Assembly (NCBI GenBank): GCA_035764725.1
Contig: DASTYT010000031.1
Coordinates: 32,962-96,961 of the forward strand
Direction of reading: 5' to 3'
DNA: 64,000 nucleotides
DNA from: Candidatus Methylomirabilota bacterium
GTDB lineage: Bacteria; Methylomirabilota; Methylomirabilia; Rokubacteriales; CSP1-6
In this document: piece by piece, positions 1 to 10,499 of the stretch
Layout of the letters: each line of letters opens with the position of its first letter
Position numbering within the stretch: the first letter of the stretch is position 1
Notes under the pieces: model-generated
What the model was told of the DNA's origin: nothing
The model's input: only the letters and a program-made list of their open reading frames with translations
The model's database searches: none
Translations under genes and position numbers: made by a program

Positions 1-251
1 AAGTCCTTGACCGTCTTCTCCACGAGCCCCTTCACCGCGTCTTCCTGACGCACGTCCACCGCCTGCGCGAAGGTACGGCGGCCGAGCTTCTTGATCTCGG
101 CGGCGACCGGCTCGAGATTCTCGATCTTGCGACTGGCGATGACCACGTCCGCGCCCGCCCGCGCATACTCCACGGCGATGGACTTGCCGATGCCCACGCC
201 GCCGCCGGTGACGATGGCGACCTTGCCCTCCAGAGAAAACGGCGACGTCAT
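1..251 (-). CDS. SDR-family oxidoreductase, N-terminal part only
   Basis: Only the first 83 or so residues are in the window; the gene runs off the left edge. The minus-strand reading starts with an ATG and shows the glycine-rich NAD(P)-binding motif TGGGVGIGK at about residues 15-23, after the beta strand KVAIVT. This is the TGxxxGIG signature of classical short-chain dehydrogenases/reductases. ADVVIASRK follows, where the Arg is typical of an NADP-binding second strand. The catalytic Ser/Tyr/Lys lie outside the window, so the substrate cannot be inferred. A perfect inverted repeat lies just upstream. Confidence 0.9.
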   Translation of the reverse strand, partial: MTSPFSLEGKVAIVTGGGVGIGKSIAVEYARAGADVVIASRKIENLEPVAAEIKKLGRRTFAQAVDVRQEDAVKGLVEKTVKD

Positions 252-290
252 ATAGGCCTCCCAGGATTGCCCCGACCGGTTAGACCACGG

Positions 291-313
291 TCAACATGGC
301 TTAGCCATGTTGA
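291..313. promoter_or_regulatory. Perfect inverted repeat upstream of the SDR gene
   Basis: TCAACATGGC and GCCATGTTGA form 10-bp perfect arms around a 3-nt centre (TTA). It sits between the end of the pseudouridine synthase gene and the start of the SDR gene, both on the minus strand. No T-tract follows on the minus strand, so an operator for a dimeric repressor is more likely than a terminator. Its regulator is unknown. Confidence 0.45.
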
Positions 314-354
314 TGACAAATAAATGAAACAACCGAGCGCGCAGCCGAGCGCGA

Positions 355-1212
355 TTATACGCCTTGCACGAGGCGGGTGAAGGCGGCCGGAGCGGGGCTC
401 TCGAAGCGCACCGGTTCACCGGTGCCGGGGTGGACGAAGCCCAGGACCGACGCGTGCAGGCAGACGCGGCGCAGCGGATCGCGCCGGCTACCGTGCCGCT
501 CGTCGCCGACCACGGGATGCCCGATGGCCGCGAGCTGGACGCGGATCTGGTGACGGCGGCCGGTGCCGAGCGCGATGTCGATGAGCGTCGCGTCGCGCCC
601 GCGCTCCCGCACACGATAGCGCGTGATGGCCTCGCGTCCGCCGCGGCGCACGCCGCGGGCGATGTGCACGCGGTAGGCGGCGTCCTCCTCCACGCGGTCC
701 ACCAGCGTCTGCGTGTCCTTGCGCACGACGCCCTCCACCACCGCGACATAGCCCCGATCCACCGTCCGCGCCACGAACTGCGCCTGGAGCGCCGTCTTCA
801 CCGCGGGCGTCTTGGCCACGACGAGGAGGCCGGAGGTCTCCCGGTCGAGGCGGTGCACGATGAACGGTCGCGCGGCGGGACGGCGGCCGCCCAGGAGATC
901 CCAGAGGACGCGATAGGCGGTGCGGTCACGCTCCTTCTCGGTGGCGATGGTGAGCAGACCCGCTGGCTTGTCGACGACGAGGAGATGGCGGTCCTCGTGC
1001 AGGATCTCGAGGCCCAGCGGGAGGGCGTCGGGCCGCGCGGGCGCCGCGGCCGCGGGGCCGAGCGTCACGCGGTCGCGGGGAGCGACGACCACACGCGGGT
1101 CCGACACCACCCGGGCGTTCACGCGCACGCGGCCCGCCGTGAGCCACTGCTTCATCGAGCGGCCCGACGCGCCGGGAAACTCCGCGCGTAGCCGCTCGAC
1201 GAGCGTGGTCAT
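355..1212 (-). CDS. RluA-family pseudouridine synthase
   Basis: A 285-residue protein that should isomerise uridine to pseudouridine in rRNA or tRNA. An S4-like RNA-binding segment occupies about residues 1-65 (MKQWLTAGRVRVN). The catalytic domain carries HRLDRETSG, whose Asp is the family nucleophile, then GRRHQIRVQLAAIGHPVVGD, the RluA substrate-binding motif. The open frame extends upstream into low-complexity translation, so I start at MTTLVERLRAEF, where the family fold begins. The gene ends 13 bp from the ABC permease gene behind it on the same strand. RluA, RluC and RluD cannot be told apart here. Confidence 0.92.
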   Translation of the reverse strand: MTTLVERLRAEFPGASGRSMKQWLTAGRVRVNARVVSDPRVVVAPRDRVTLGPAAAAPARPDALPLGLEILHEDRHLLVVDKPAGLLTIATEKERDRTAYRVLWDLLGGRRPAARPFIVHRLDRETSGLLVVAKTPAVKTALQAQFVARTVDRGYVAVVEGVVRKDTQTLVDRVEEDAAYRVHIARGVRRGGREAITRYRVRERGRDATLIDIALGTGRRHQIRVQLAAIGHPVVGDERHGSRRDPLRRVCLHASVLGFVHPGTGEPVRFESPAPAAFTRLVQGV

Positions 1213-1225
1213 GTGAGGAGGGCTC

Positions 1226-3733
1226 TCATTCGCCGCGGAGCACCGCGAGAGGCTTCTGGCCGAGGAGCCGATAGCTCCCGAGATAGCCCACCGCGAGGGC
1301 GAGCAGGGTGGCGCCGACGACGCCGGCGGCGAGTGCGGCGGGCTGCCAGAGCCACGGCACTTCGAGCACCCAGCGCTGCACGCCCCACGCGAGCGCGGCG
1401 GCCAGCACGGTGCCGGCGAGCCCGGCGGCGGCGCCGAGCAGCGCATACTCCACCGCGAACGTGCGCGCGACGAGGCCGCGGGTGGCGCCGAGCGTCTTCC
1501 AGATCACCGCCTGGTAGAGACGCTCGTGGCGCGTGATCGAGAGCGCGCCGGCCAGCACGATGAGGCCGGCGAGAATGCTCACCGCCGCGACCAGGCGGAC
1601 GGCGAGCGCGATCTGGTCGACCAGCCGCGCCGCGCGCTCGAGGACTTCGCGGACGGGGATGGCTGAGACGTTGGGGAACGCGGCCACGACCGCCGACTGC
1701 AGACGATCGGCCTCGGCGGGCGCCACCTGCGCGGTGGCGATGAAGGTGGTGGGCGCGCCGTCGAGCGCCCCCGGCGAGAAGATCACGAAGAAGTTGGCGC
1801 CGAACGTGCGCCAGTCGACCTTGCGGAGGCTGGTCACGCGCGCGGTGATCGGCACGCCCTGTATGTCCCAGGTGAGCCGGCCGCCCACCCGGACGCCGAG
1901 ACTCTTGGCGATCTCGTCCTCGACCGAGATGAGCGGCTCCCGGGCGGCCTCCGCCGGCGTCCACCATTCTCCGCTTGTTATCACGTCCCGCTCCGGCCGC
2001 GCCGCCGCCCACGTGAGCACGTACTCGCGCGTGAGATACCACGTCTCGTCCCGCCGCCCGGCGTCGCGGCTCACCGGCTCGCCGTTCACCGCGGCGAGCC
2101 GCGCCCGCACCACCGGGATCAACGTGGGCGCCGCGCCGGTGCGGTCCGTCAGGAGCCGCGCGAAGGCCGGGGCCTGATCGGGCTGGATGTCGATGAAGAA
2201 GAAGGCGGGCGCGCGAGCAGCGCTCGGCCCCGACAGGGCCGCGCGAATCGCGCCCTCGAGCAGGGCCACCGCGACCACCAGCATCACCGCGAGCCCGAGC
2301 GTGACGAGCACGGCGGCGGCGTGGCCGCCGGGACGGTGTAGACCCGCGACGGCATGGCGCCAGGCGATCCAGCGCACGCGGGGCAGGCGCCGCGCGCCGG
2401 CGAGGGCGGCGCGCGCTGCGAGATAGAGGACGGCGAGCCCGCCCGCGAAGCCGCCGATGAAGAAGGCGCCCACCTTCCACGAGCCCGCCTGCCAGAGCGC
2501 GAGCGCGGACAGACCCGCCGCCACGGGCAGCGCGGCCACGACGCCCCGCCAGCCGGGGGGACGGGGCTCGACCTCGTGGCGCAGCAGCAGCGAGGGCGGC
2601 ACTCGGCGGATCTCGGCGAGCGGCGGCAGCGCGCAGAGCAGCGTCACCCCGACGCCCATCGCGATCCCGTGTGCCACCGCCGCCGGCGCGATGGTCCAGT
2701 CGAGCGGAAAGGGCAGCAGGCGCGCGAGCGCGGGCGCGAGAAAGCGGGCCAGCGCCGCGCCGAGGAGGGCGCCGGCCACGCTGCCCGCGAATCCCAGCGC
2801 CGCGGTCTGCAGGAGGTATGCAAGGAAGATGCGCCGCCATGGCGCGCCCAGGCACTTGAGCGTGGCGATGGTGGCGAGGCGGCGGCGCAGCAGGGCGCGC
2901 ACGCTCACGGCCACGCCGATCCCGCCGACCAGCAGCGCCACGAGGCCGGTGAGTCCGAGATAGGTCGTGAGCTGATCCCAGAACCGCCGGAGCCCGGGCT
3001 GGGCCTGGCGGTACCCGGCCACGCGCAGGCCGGGATCGCCGAGGCGAGCGGCCAGCGCATCGCGCAGGGTCTCGACGTCGGCGCCCGGCGCGATCCTGAT
3101 CAAGGTCCGGTGGCGGATACGGCTGCCGAGCTGTACGAGGCCGGTGGCGGCGAGGTCGGACTCGGCGATCAGCACGCGCGGGCCCAGCGTGAAGAATCCC
3201 ACCGCGCGATCGGGCTCGCCCGCGATCGTCCCCGCCACCCGGAAATTGGCCTCGCCGATGCGCAGGCTATCGCCCACGGCGAGGCCCAGGCGCGAGAGCA
3301 CCGCCTCCTGGACGAGGGCTCGGCCCCCGCCGATCAGCTCCGGAAGGGGTGCGGGGGGGAGGGTCTCGAGCCGCCCATATAAAGGATAGGCGGGGCCGAC
3401 CGCCTTGAGCTCGACGAGGAGGGTCCGGTCGCCCCGGCCCGCCGCGGGCTGGGCCATCGCGGCCAGCTCGCGGATGCGCGTGATGCCCGCGCCGCGCCCC
3501 GTGGTGTCCGCGATGGCGGCCTCGGACGCCGCGGACAGCGGCTGGCTCGAGCGCAACTCCACGTCGCCGCCCATCATGGTCTTGCCGGAGGCGGCGACGG
3601 TGCGCTCGACGCTGCGGCCGAGGCTGCCCACCGCGACCAGCGCAGCCACGCCCAGCGACACGCACGCGGCGAGGTAGGCGAAGTGGCGCCCCGCGCCGCG
3701 CAGCTCGCGCGCGCCATGTCGCAGCGCCCACAT
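1226..3733 (-). CDS. ybbP: FtsX-like ABC transporter permease (YbbP type)
   Basis: An 835-residue membrane protein of the large FtsX/MacB superfamily. It has an N-terminal transmembrane helix ([19 protein letters not shown]), a periplasmic domain, a block of transmembrane helices around residues 260-470 and a final FtsX helix bundle. This two-bundle layout is that of YbbP, thought to extract or move lipophilic substrates together with the ATPase YbbA. The start at [13 protein letters not shown] is placed 1 bp after the stop of the ATPase gene, so the two are probably co-translated. The trio with the divergent tesA matches the conserved tesA-ybbA-ybbP neighbourhood. The real substrate is unknown. 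Confidence 0.88.
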   Translation of the reverse strand: MWALRHGARELRGAGRHFAYLAACVSLGVAALVAVGSLGRSVERTVAASGKTMMGGDVELRSSQPLSAASEAAIADTTGRGAGITRIRELAAMAQPAAGRGDRTLLVELKAVGPAYPLYGRLETLPPAPLPELIGGGRALVQEAVLSRLGLAVGDSLRIGEANFRVAGTIAGEPDRAVGFFTLGPRVLIAESDLAATGLVQLGSRIRHRTLIRIAPGADVETLRDALAARLGDPGLRVAGYRQAQPGLRRFWDQLTTYLGLTGLVALLVGGIGVAVSVRALLRRRLATIATLKCLGAPWRRIFLAYLLQTAALGFAGSVAGALLGAALARFLAPALARLLPFPLDWTIAPAAVAHGIAMGVGVTLLCALPPLAEIRRVPPSLLLRHEVEPRPPGWRGVVAALPVAAGLSALALWQAGSWKVGAFFIGGFAGGLAVLYLAARAALAGARRLPRVRWIAWRHAVAGLHRPGGHAAAVLVTLGLAVMLVVAVALLEGAIRAALSGPSAARAPAFFFIDIQPDQAPAFARLLTDRTGAAPTLIPVVRARLAAVNGEPVSRDAGRRDETWYLTREYVLTWAAARPERDVITSGEWWTPAEAAREPLISVEDEIAKSLGVRVGGRLTWDIQGVPITARVTSLRKVDWRTFGANFFVIFSPGALDGAPTTFIATAQVAPAEADRLQSAVVAAFPNVSAIPVREVLERAARLVDQIALAVRLVAAVSILAGLIVLAGALSITRHERLYQAVIWKTLGATRGLVARTFAVEYALLGAAAGLAGTVLAAALAWGVQRWVLEVPWLWQPAALAAGVVGATLLALAVGYLGSYRLLGQKPLAVLRGE

Positions 3734-3734
3734 G

Positions 3735-4409
<675 letters not shown>

Positions 4410-4441
4410 GATTGGGGCCCATACTACACTAGCGACATGAG

Positions 4442-5092
4442 GTGTCCGCTCCCGCAGGCCGCGCGCGCGTGACCCGGCTCGTGCGTCGCACCTTCCTTGC
4501 CGCGCTCGCCGCGCTCTGGCTCGCCGCTCCCGCCACCGCGCAGGGCGAGCGCGTCATCGTCGCCTTCGGCGACAGCCTCACCGCTGGCTACGGCGTGGCG
4601 CCCGAGGAGTCCTACCCCGCGCTGCTCGGGGCGCGGTTGCGGGCGGAAGGCCTCCCGTACCGTGTCGTCAATGCCGGTGTGTCCGGCGACACCACTGCGG
4701 GTGGGCTTCGCCGCGTCGACTGGGCGCTCAAGCTCAAGCCCGAGATCGCGCTGGTCGAGCTGGGGGCCAACGACGCCCTGCGCGGCCAGGACCTCGAGAC
4801 GACGCGCGCCAACCTCGACGCCATCGTGGCCCGCTTCGAGGCGGGCGGCGCGCGCGTGCTCCTCCTGGGGATGCGGCTGCCGCCCAACTACGGCGGCCGT
4901 TACGCGGCCGCGTTCGAAAAGGTGTACACGGACGTCGCGCGTGATCGCAAGGTCCCGCTGATGCCGTTCTTCCTCGACGGGGTGGGGGCGGTGGGGCGGC
5001 TCAATCAGGCCGACGGAATCCATCCCACCGCGGAAGGCTATCGGCTCATCGTCGCGCGTCTGTGGCCGCATCTCACGCCTCTTCTACGTTGA
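4442..5092 (+). CDS. tesA: Secreted SGNH-family esterase/lysophospholipase (TesA-like)
   Basis: A 216-residue GDSL/SGNH hydrolase likely exported to the periplasm. A signal peptide (RRTFLAALAALWLAAPATAQ) precedes block I, FGDSLTAGYG, with the nucleophilic Ser. The block II Gly lies in VSGDTTAGG, block III is ELGANDAL and block V is DGIHPT with the catalytic Asp and His. The protein should cleave acyl esters or thioesters, as E. coli TesA does. The start is a GTG; a second GTG nine codons later is also possible. Divergence from ybbA is a conserved arrangement. Confidence 0.9.
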   Translation: MSAPAGRARVTRLVRRTFLAALAALWLAAPATAQGERVIVAFGDSLTAGYGVAPEESYPALLGARLRAEGLPYRVVNAGVSGDTTAGGLRRVDWALKLKPEIALVELGANDALRGQDLETTRANLDAIVARFEAGGARVLLLGMRLPPNYGGRYAAAFEKVYTDVARDRKVPLMPFFLDGVGAVGRLNQADGIHPTAEGYRLIVARLWPHLTPLLR

Positions 5093-5177
5093 AAAATCAG
5101 GGGCATTCGGCCTAACATGAGTGCCGGCAGTGCACCCGGCTTCCGTCCCGAACCGTGACCCTGAGCCAGGGGGAACC

Positions 5178-8100
5178 ATGACCACCAAGTCCGACGAGTT
5201 CTCGCTGGATGCCAAGTTCACCCACGAGGAGGGGCTCGTCTTCCTCTCCGGCATCCAGGCGCTCGTGCGTCTCCCCCTCGACCAGCACCGCGCGGACCGC
5301 CGGCGCGGCCTGCGCACCGCTACGTTCATCTCCGGCTATCGCGGCTCGCCGCTGGGCGGCTTCGATCAGACGCTCGAGCGCTACGGCAAGCTCCTCGCCG
5401 AGCATCACGTGGTGTTCTCCTCCGGGCTCAACGAAGATCTCGGCGCCACCGCCGTCTTCGGCAGCCAGATGGTGAACTCGTTCCCGCGCCCGAAGTATGA
5501 CGGCGTGCTCGGCATGTGGTACGGCAAGGCGCCCGGCGTCGACCGGACGGGCGACGTGTTCAAGCATGCGAACTACGCGGGGGTAGGCAAGAACGGCGGC
5601 GTGCTCGCCCTCGCCGGCGACGATCCCATCTCGAAGTCGTCGACGCTCCCCAGTCACTCGGAGTGGGCGCTCTACGACGCCTTCATGCCCACCCTCTTCC
5701 CGGGCAACGTGCAGGAGATCCTCGACCTCGGACTCCACGGCTTCATGCTCTCCCGTATCTCGGGCCTCTGGGCCGCGCTCAAGATCGTCACCAACGTGGC
5801 CGACGAGACGGGGACGGTCGAGGTCGGCGCCTCGCGGATCGATCCCGTCATTCCCACCGTCGAGCTGGACGGCAAGCCCTTCCATCACCAGATCAACCTC
5901 AACATCATCCCGCCCTACGGCCTCGACATGGAGCGCACGATCCACCTCGCGCGCGTCGAGCTGGCCCGACGCTACGCGTGGGAGAACAAGCTCAACCGGA
6001 TCACCGTGCCGACGCCGGACGCGTGGCTCGGCATCCTCACCACCGGCAAGACGTACTACGACGTGCGCCAGGCCTTCGCCGAGCTGGGCCTCGACGACGC
6101 GGGGCTGCGCCGCTACGGGATTCGCATCCTCCAGATGGGCCTCATGTTCCCCATGGAGCCGCGCATCATCCGCGAGTTCGCCCGGGGCCTCGAGGAAGTG
6201 CTGGTCGTCGAGGAGAAGCGCCCGTTCCTCGAGATGTTCGCCAAGGATCTCCTCTACGGTCTGCCCGACCGGCCGCGCGTGGTAGGGAAGCAGGACGAGG
6301 AGGAGCGCGCCCTCATCCCGTCCACGGGCGAGCTCGACTCCGACACCATCGCCCGCGCGATCGCCAAGCGGCTGGCGCGCAAGACCCGCATCGAGTCGGC
6401 GGAGGCGCGCATCCAGCACCTCGACGAGCTCAAGCGCCGGCCGCGCACGCTCACGCTGGCCCGCACCGCGTACTTCTGCTCGGGCTGCCCCCATAACCGC
6501 TCCACGGTCGTGCCGGACGGCGCGGTGGCCGCGGCCGGCATCGGCTGCCACGGGATGGCGATGGGTATGGACCGCGGCATCATCGGCGTCACCCACATGG
6601 GCGGCGAGGGCGCGCAGTGGGTGGGCATCGCGCCGTTCACCGAGACGAAGCACATGTTCCAGAACATCGGGGACGGCACGCTGTTCCATTCGGGCAAGCT
6701 CGCCATCGACTACGCGGTGGCCTCGGGCGTCAACATCACCTACAAGATTCTCTACAACGCCGCGGTGGCGATGACGGGCGGGCAGGCCGCGGCGGGCGCC
6801 ATCGGCATCCCCTCGCTGACGCGGCAGCTCCAGTCGGAAGGCGTGAAGCGGATCATCATCACGACCGACTACCCCGACAAGTATCGGCGCGTGGCCGTCG
6901 CCGCCGAGGTGTGGCACCGCGACCGGCTCATCGAGGCCCAGTCCATCCTCGCCGCCACCCCCGGCGTCACCGTGCTCATCCACGACCAGCAGTGCGCGGC
7001 GGAGAAGCGGCGCCTGCGCAAGCGCGGGCGGCAGAAGGACCCGGACCAGCGGGTGTTGATCAACGAAAGAGTCTGCGAGGGCTGCGGCGACTGCGGCAAG
7101 AAGTCCAACTGTCTGTCCGTGCAGCCGGTGGAGACCGAGTTCGGCCGGAAGACCCAGATCCACCAGTCCTCCTGCAACAAGGACTACTCGTGCCTGCTCG
7201 GCGACTGCCCCTCGTTCCTGACCATTGAGCACGTGGGCGAGCCCCTTAAAAAGGAGAAGCGGCTGCCCCCGCTGGAGGACGTGCTGCCGGAGCCCGTGCT
7301 GAAGGTGCCCGCCGACGGCTTCGCCGTGCACATGATGGGCATCGGCGGCACCGGGGTGGTGACGGTGAGCCAGATTCTTGGCACCGCCGCCCTTCTCGAC
7401 GGCAAGCACGTGCGCGGCCTCGACCAGACGGGCCTCAGCCAGAAGGGCGGCCCCGTCGTCTCCGACCTCAAGATCTCGTCGCGGCCGCTCGTCGCCGCCA
7501 ACAAGATCTCGGCGGGCGGGTCGGACCTCTACCTCGGCTTCGACCTGCTCGTGGCCACCGATCCCATGAACCTCGACAAGGCGGAGTCGGGCCGGACCAT
7601 CGCGGTGGTCTCCACGAGCAAGATTCCCACCGGGCAGATGGTGGTGGACACCACCGTGCAGTTCCCCGAGCTCGGCAGCGCCCTCCTCAACGTCGACCGC
7701 GTCACCCGGAAGGACGAGAACGTCTACCTCGACGCCCAGGCCATGGCGGAAGGCCTCTTCAACGACCACATGGCGACGAACCCGCTCCTGATCGGCGCCG
7801 CGTATCAGGCGGGCGCGCTGCCCATCTCCGCGGCCAGCATCGAGCGCGCCATCCGCCTCAACGGCGTGTCGGTGGACATGAACCTCCTCGCCTTCCGCTG
7901 GGGCCGCATGGCGGTGGTGGACGGCAAGCGTGTCGAGTCGGCGGTGCGCGTCGCCACCGGCCGCGAGGCGAAGGCGGTGATGCTCTCCGCCGAGGCGCGC
8001 GCGCTGGTCGACGCGGTCAAGGCGGCGGCGCCCGGCTCGACGCTGCGGCGACTGCTCGAGGTGCGCGTGCCGGAGCTCATCGCCTATCAGGACACGGCGT

Positions 8101-8666
8101 ACGCGCGCCGCTACGTGGAGTTCGTGGACAAGGTCTCGCAGGCCGAGGCTCAGGCCGTGCCGGGGCGCACCGGGCTCACCGAAACGGTGGCGCGGCATCT
8201 CCACAAGCTGATGGCGTACAAGGACGAGTACGAGGTGGCGCGCCTGCACCTGGACGCGGCGCTCGAGGCGGAGCTCCACGCGCGCTTCGGCCCCCGCATC
8301 AAGGTCTTCTGGCACCTGCACCCGCCGCTGCTCCGGGCCCTCGGCCTCGAGAAGAAGCTCAAGCTCGGCACGTGGTTCCGCCCGGCGTTCCAGATGCTCT
8401 ACGCGCTCCGGCGCCTGCGAGGCACCGCGCTCGATCCCTTCGGTCACGCCGAGGTGCGCCGGGTGGAGCGGGCGCTACCCGTCGAGTACATGCAGCAGAT
8501 CGACGCGGCGCTGCGGCGGCTGGGCCCCCCCACGCATGACGCGGCGGTGGCCCTGGCCGAGCTGCCCGACCAGATCCGCGGCTACGAGCAGGTGAAGCTG
8601 GACACCGTGAAGCGGTATCGCGAGGCGGCGACGGCGCTGCTCGCGAAGGCCACTCAACCCGCATGA
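5178..8666 (+). CDS. Indolepyruvate ferredoxin oxidoreductase, fused alpha-gamma form
   Basis: A 1162-residue thiamine-diphosphate enzyme predicted to oxidatively decarboxylate aryl 2-oxoacids to acyl-CoA and reduced ferredoxin. The N-terminal two thirds resemble IorA: the pyrimidine-binding part starts with FLSGIQALVRLPL, and the diphosphate-binding part carries CSGCPHNRST near residue 435. A ferredoxin-like cysteine cluster (CEGCGDCGKKSNC) lies around residues 632-645. From about 710 comes the gamma-type domain (GIGGTGVVTVSQ), as in IorB, then a C-terminal extension. The single-chain fusion is known in proteobacteria and related groups. The ATG was chosen because GGGGG lies just upstream and the fold starts there. 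It appears monocistronic or linked to sodC 19 bp downstream. Confidence 0.92.
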   Translation: MTTKSDEFSLDAKFTHEEGLVFLSGIQALVRLPLDQHRADRRRGLRTATFISGYRGSPLGGFDQTLERYGKLLAEHHVVFSSGLNEDLGATAVFGSQMVNSFPRPKYDGVLGMWYGKAPGVDRTGDVFKHANYAGVGKNGGVLALAGDDPISKSSTLPSHSEWALYDAFMPTLFPGNVQEILDLGLHGFMLSRISGLWAALKIVTNVADETGTVEVGASRIDPVIPTVELDGKPFHHQINLNIIPPYGLDMERTIHLARVELARRYAWENKLNRITVPTPDAWLGILTTGKTYYDVRQAFAELGLDDAGLRRYGIRILQMGLMFPMEPRIIREFARGLEEVLVVEEKRPFLEMFAKDLLYGLPDRPRVVGKQDEEERALIPSTGELDSDTIARAIAKRLARKTRIESAEARIQHLDELKRRPRTLTLARTAYFCSGCPHNRSTVVPDGAVAAAGIGCHGMAMGMDRGIIGVTHMGGEGAQWVGIAPFTETKHMFQNIGDGTLFHSGKLAIDYAVASGVNITYKILYNAAVAMTGGQAAAGAIGIPSLTRQLQSEGVKRIIITTDYPDKYRRVAVAAEVWHRDRLIEAQSILAATPGVTVLIHDQQCAAEKRRLRKRGRQKDPDQRVLINERVCEGCGDCGKKSNCLSVQPVETEFGRKTQIHQSSCNKDYSCLLGDCPSFLTIEHVGEPLKKEKRLPPLEDVLPEPVLKVPADGFAVHMMGIGGTGVVTVSQILGTAALLDGKHVRGLDQTGLSQKGGPVVSDLKISSRPLVAANKISAGGSDLYLGFDLLVATDPMNLDKAESGRTIAVVSTSKIPTGQMVVDTTVQFPELGSALLNVDRVTRKDENVYLDAQAMAEGLFNDHMATNPLLIGAAYQAGALPISAASIERAIRLNGVSVDMNLLAFRWGRMAVVDGKRVESAVRVATGREAKAVMLSAEARALVDAVKAAAPGSTLRRLLEVRVPELIAYQDTAYARRYVEFVDKVSQAEAQAVPGRTGLTETVARHLHKLMAYKDEYEVARLHLDAALEAELHARFGPRIKVFWHLHPPLLRALGLEKKLKLGTWFRPAFQMLYALRRLRGTALDPFGHAEVRRVERALPVEYMQQIDAALRRLGPPTHDAAVALAELPDQIRGYEQVKLDTVKRYREAATALLAKATQPA

Positions 8667-8685
8667 CCCCGGAGGGCACTCAACG

Positions 8686-9204
8686 GTGAGACGGGCGCTG
8701 GTAGTGGGTGCGGCACTGATGCTGGCGGGATGCGCGACCATGGAGGACAAGGCGCCTCTCTCCGGCGAGGCGACGCTCAAGGACAAGGACGGCAAGCAGG
8801 TCGGCGTGGCGACCTTGATCCAGCAGCCGGATGGGGTGCGCATCGTCGTCACGGGTTACCGCCTGCCGCCGGGCGTGCACGGGCTGCACATTCACGCCGT
8901 CGGGCAGTGTCAGCCGCCGGAGTTCACCACGGCGGGCGCCCACTTCAACCCGACGGGCAAGAAGCACGGCACGCAGAACCCGGAGGGCGCGCACGCAGGC
9001 GACCTGCCGAACCTCAACGTGCAGGCCAGCGGCGAGGGCGGCATCGACACCGTCACCAAGGCGGTGACCCTCGGGCCCGGCCCCACCTCGCTGTTCGGAG
9101 ACAACGGCACCTCCATCGTCATCCACGCGGCCGCCGACGACATGAAGACCGACCCCACCGGCAACAGCGGTGGGCGCATCGCCTGCGGCGTCATCGTCAA
9201 ATAG
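8686..9204 (+). CDS. sodC: Cu/Zn superoxide dismutase, predicted lipoprotein
   Basis: A 172-residue extracytoplasmic dismutase that removes superoxide. The N-terminus has a lipoprotein signal ending in the lipobox LAGC, so it should be anchored to a membrane. Metal ligands are visible in HGLHIH, in AHFNP, in HAGDLPN (bridging/zinc His and Asp) and in VIHAAADD. GGRIACGV holds the guiding Arg and the disulfide Cys that pairs with the Cys in VGQCQ. The start is GTG. Length and motif order match bacterial SodC. A strong RNA stem-loop follows the stop. Confidence 0.95.
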   Translation: MRRALVVGAALMLAGCATMEDKAPLSGEATLKDKDGKQVGVATLIQQPDGVRIVVTGYRLPPGVHGLHIHAVGQCQPPEFTTAGAHFNPTGKKHGTQNPEGAHAGDLPNLNVQASGEGGIDTVTKAVTLGPGPTSLFGDNGTSIVIHAAADDMKTDPTGNSGGRIACGVIVK

Positions 9205-9218
9205 CCTCGTGTGGAGCG

Positions 9219-9261
9219 CCGGTGGCTTCGTCCGGACCGCGGGTCGGGACGGAGCCGCCGG
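9219..9261 (+). terminator. Stem-loop after sodC
   Basis: In plus-strand RNA, 9219-9233 pairs with 9247-9261 over 15 consecutive base pairs, two of them G-U, around a 13-nt loop. The G-U pairs would be A-C mismatches on the other strand, so the structure favours plus-strand transcripts. No U-run follows, so it may act as a Rho-assisted terminator or 3'-end protector. Confidence 0.55.
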
Positions 9262-9322
9262 AAAGCCTTCGCTCGTTCGATCTCTTCGAGATGCGAGGCC
9301 AACTGGCCCGCGGCTCCTCGCC

Positions 9323-9352
9323 TTGACAGCCTTTGCCGCTGGTGCCTATAGT
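9323..9352 (+). promoter_or_regulatory. Sigma-70-type promoter for the ATP-grasp operon
   Basis: TTGACA, 18-bp spacer, TATAGT. The -35 is a perfect consensus and the -10 matches five of six positions. Transcription would begin near 9359, leaving a leader of about 58 nt before the ATP-grasp start codon. Confidence 0.65.
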
Positions 9353-9416
9353 CGCGCCGGGTCACCGCCGCCATGGCCTTGTCACCCGAAGGTCGCACAC
9401 AGTAAGCGCACGTTCG

Positions 9417-10499
9417 ATGGCTACGCGTGTGCTCATCACGGGCGCCGGCGGCGGCGGGGCCGGCAACCTGATCCGCGATCTCCGCGTGGTGGAGCCGGCG
9501 CTCGTGGTCGTGGGCGTGTACGACGATCGCTTCACGCTGGCGAAATCGTCCGCCGACCGTAACTGGCTCGTCCATCCCCCCGGGCATCCCGATTACCTGG
9601 CGAGTGTTCGCCGCGTCATTGCCCGCGAGCGCGTGGACGTGGCGATGCCCACCTCGGATCCCGCGGTGCTCGCGATGGCGCGCGGCCGCGAGCGCCTGCC
9701 GTGCCGCCTCTTCCTGCCCGACGCCGGCGTCGTCGCCCTCTGCCAGGACAAGTACGCGCTGAATTGCCGCCTCGCCGCCGCGGGCGTGCCGGTCGCGGAG
9801 ACGGTGCCGCTGCGCGCGCTGGGCGACGTGGAGGACGCCTTCGCACGCCTCGCCCGTCACGACACCGTGTGGTGCCGCGTGCGCGCCGGCTCGGGCTCGG
9901 TGGGCGCGATTCCGGTGCGGCGCGCCGAGCAGGCGCGGGCGTGGATCGAGTACTGGGAGGAGATGCGCGAGGTGCCCGCCTCGTCGTTCACGCTGGCCGA
10001 GTACCTGCCGGGACGCGACTACTCCGCTCACACCCTGTGGCAGGACGGGCGGCCGCTCCTCACCAAGACCTGCGAGCGGCTGTCCTACTTCGTGGCCGGT
10101 GGCTCGCCCAGCGGGACGTCCTCGGTGTCTGCGCTGTCGAAGACCGGCCAGCACCCGGACGTCGCCGCCGTGTGCGTGGCCGCCGTGCGCGCGGTGGACC
10201 CACGGGCCACCGGGATCTTCAATCTCGACCTCAAGGCGAACGCCGCCGGTGTGCCGTGCGTCACCGAGATCAACGCGGGCCGGTTCTCGTCGGGGCCGAC
10301 CATCTTCGACCTCACCGGCAAGCACTCGATGAGCGGACTCTATCTGCGCCTGGCGCTGGGGGAGCCGGTCGACCTCCACGACGAGTACGATGCGGCCGAC
10401 GACTACTACGCGCTCCGGGACTTCGACACCGCGCCCGGCGTGTTCCACGCGGACGAGCTGTTCGAGCGCCTCCTGGACGCGCGCGGGGACGATCAATGA
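9417..10499 (+). CDS. ATP-grasp domain protein (CarB/PylC-like), unknown substrate
   Basis: A 360-residue predicted carboxylate-amine ligase. It begins with a Rossmann-like pre-ATP-grasp segment (VLITGAGGGGAGNLIRDL). The ATP-grasp core follows, with QDKYALNCRLAAAGVPV and a C-terminal metal/ATP site in GIFNLDLK and TEINAGRFSSG. Such proteins join an acid to an amine through an acyl-phosphate. The ATG chosen opens the Rossmann strand and follows the promoter by a sensible leader. The last codons overlap the next gene's start as ATGA, so it should be translationally coupled to a secreted metalloprotease. No paralogue nearby indicates the substrate. Confidence 0.85.
   Translation: MATRVLITGAGGGGAGNLIRDLRVVEPALVVVGVYDDRFTLAKSSADRNWLVHPPGHPDYLASVRRVIARERVDVAMPTSDPAVLAMARGRERLPCRLFLPDAGVVALCQDKYALNCRLAAAGVPVAETVPLRALGDVEDAFARLARHDTVWCRVRAGSGSVGAIPVRRAEQARAWIEYWEEMREVPASSFTLAEYLPGRDYSAHTLWQDGRPLLTKTCERLSYFVAGGSPSGTSSVSALSKTGQHPDVAAVCVAAVRAVDPRATGIFNLDLKANAAGVPCVTEINAGRFSSGPTIFDLTGKHSMSGLYLRLALGEPVDLHDEYDAADDYYALRDFDTAPGVFHADELFERLLDARGDDQ

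Noticed and set aside
5112-8447. 1111-codon open frame on the minus strand
   Set aside because: It mirrors the indolepyruvate oxidoreductase gene; high GC keeps the antisense frame open, and its translation is His/Arg/Glu-rich with no motif.
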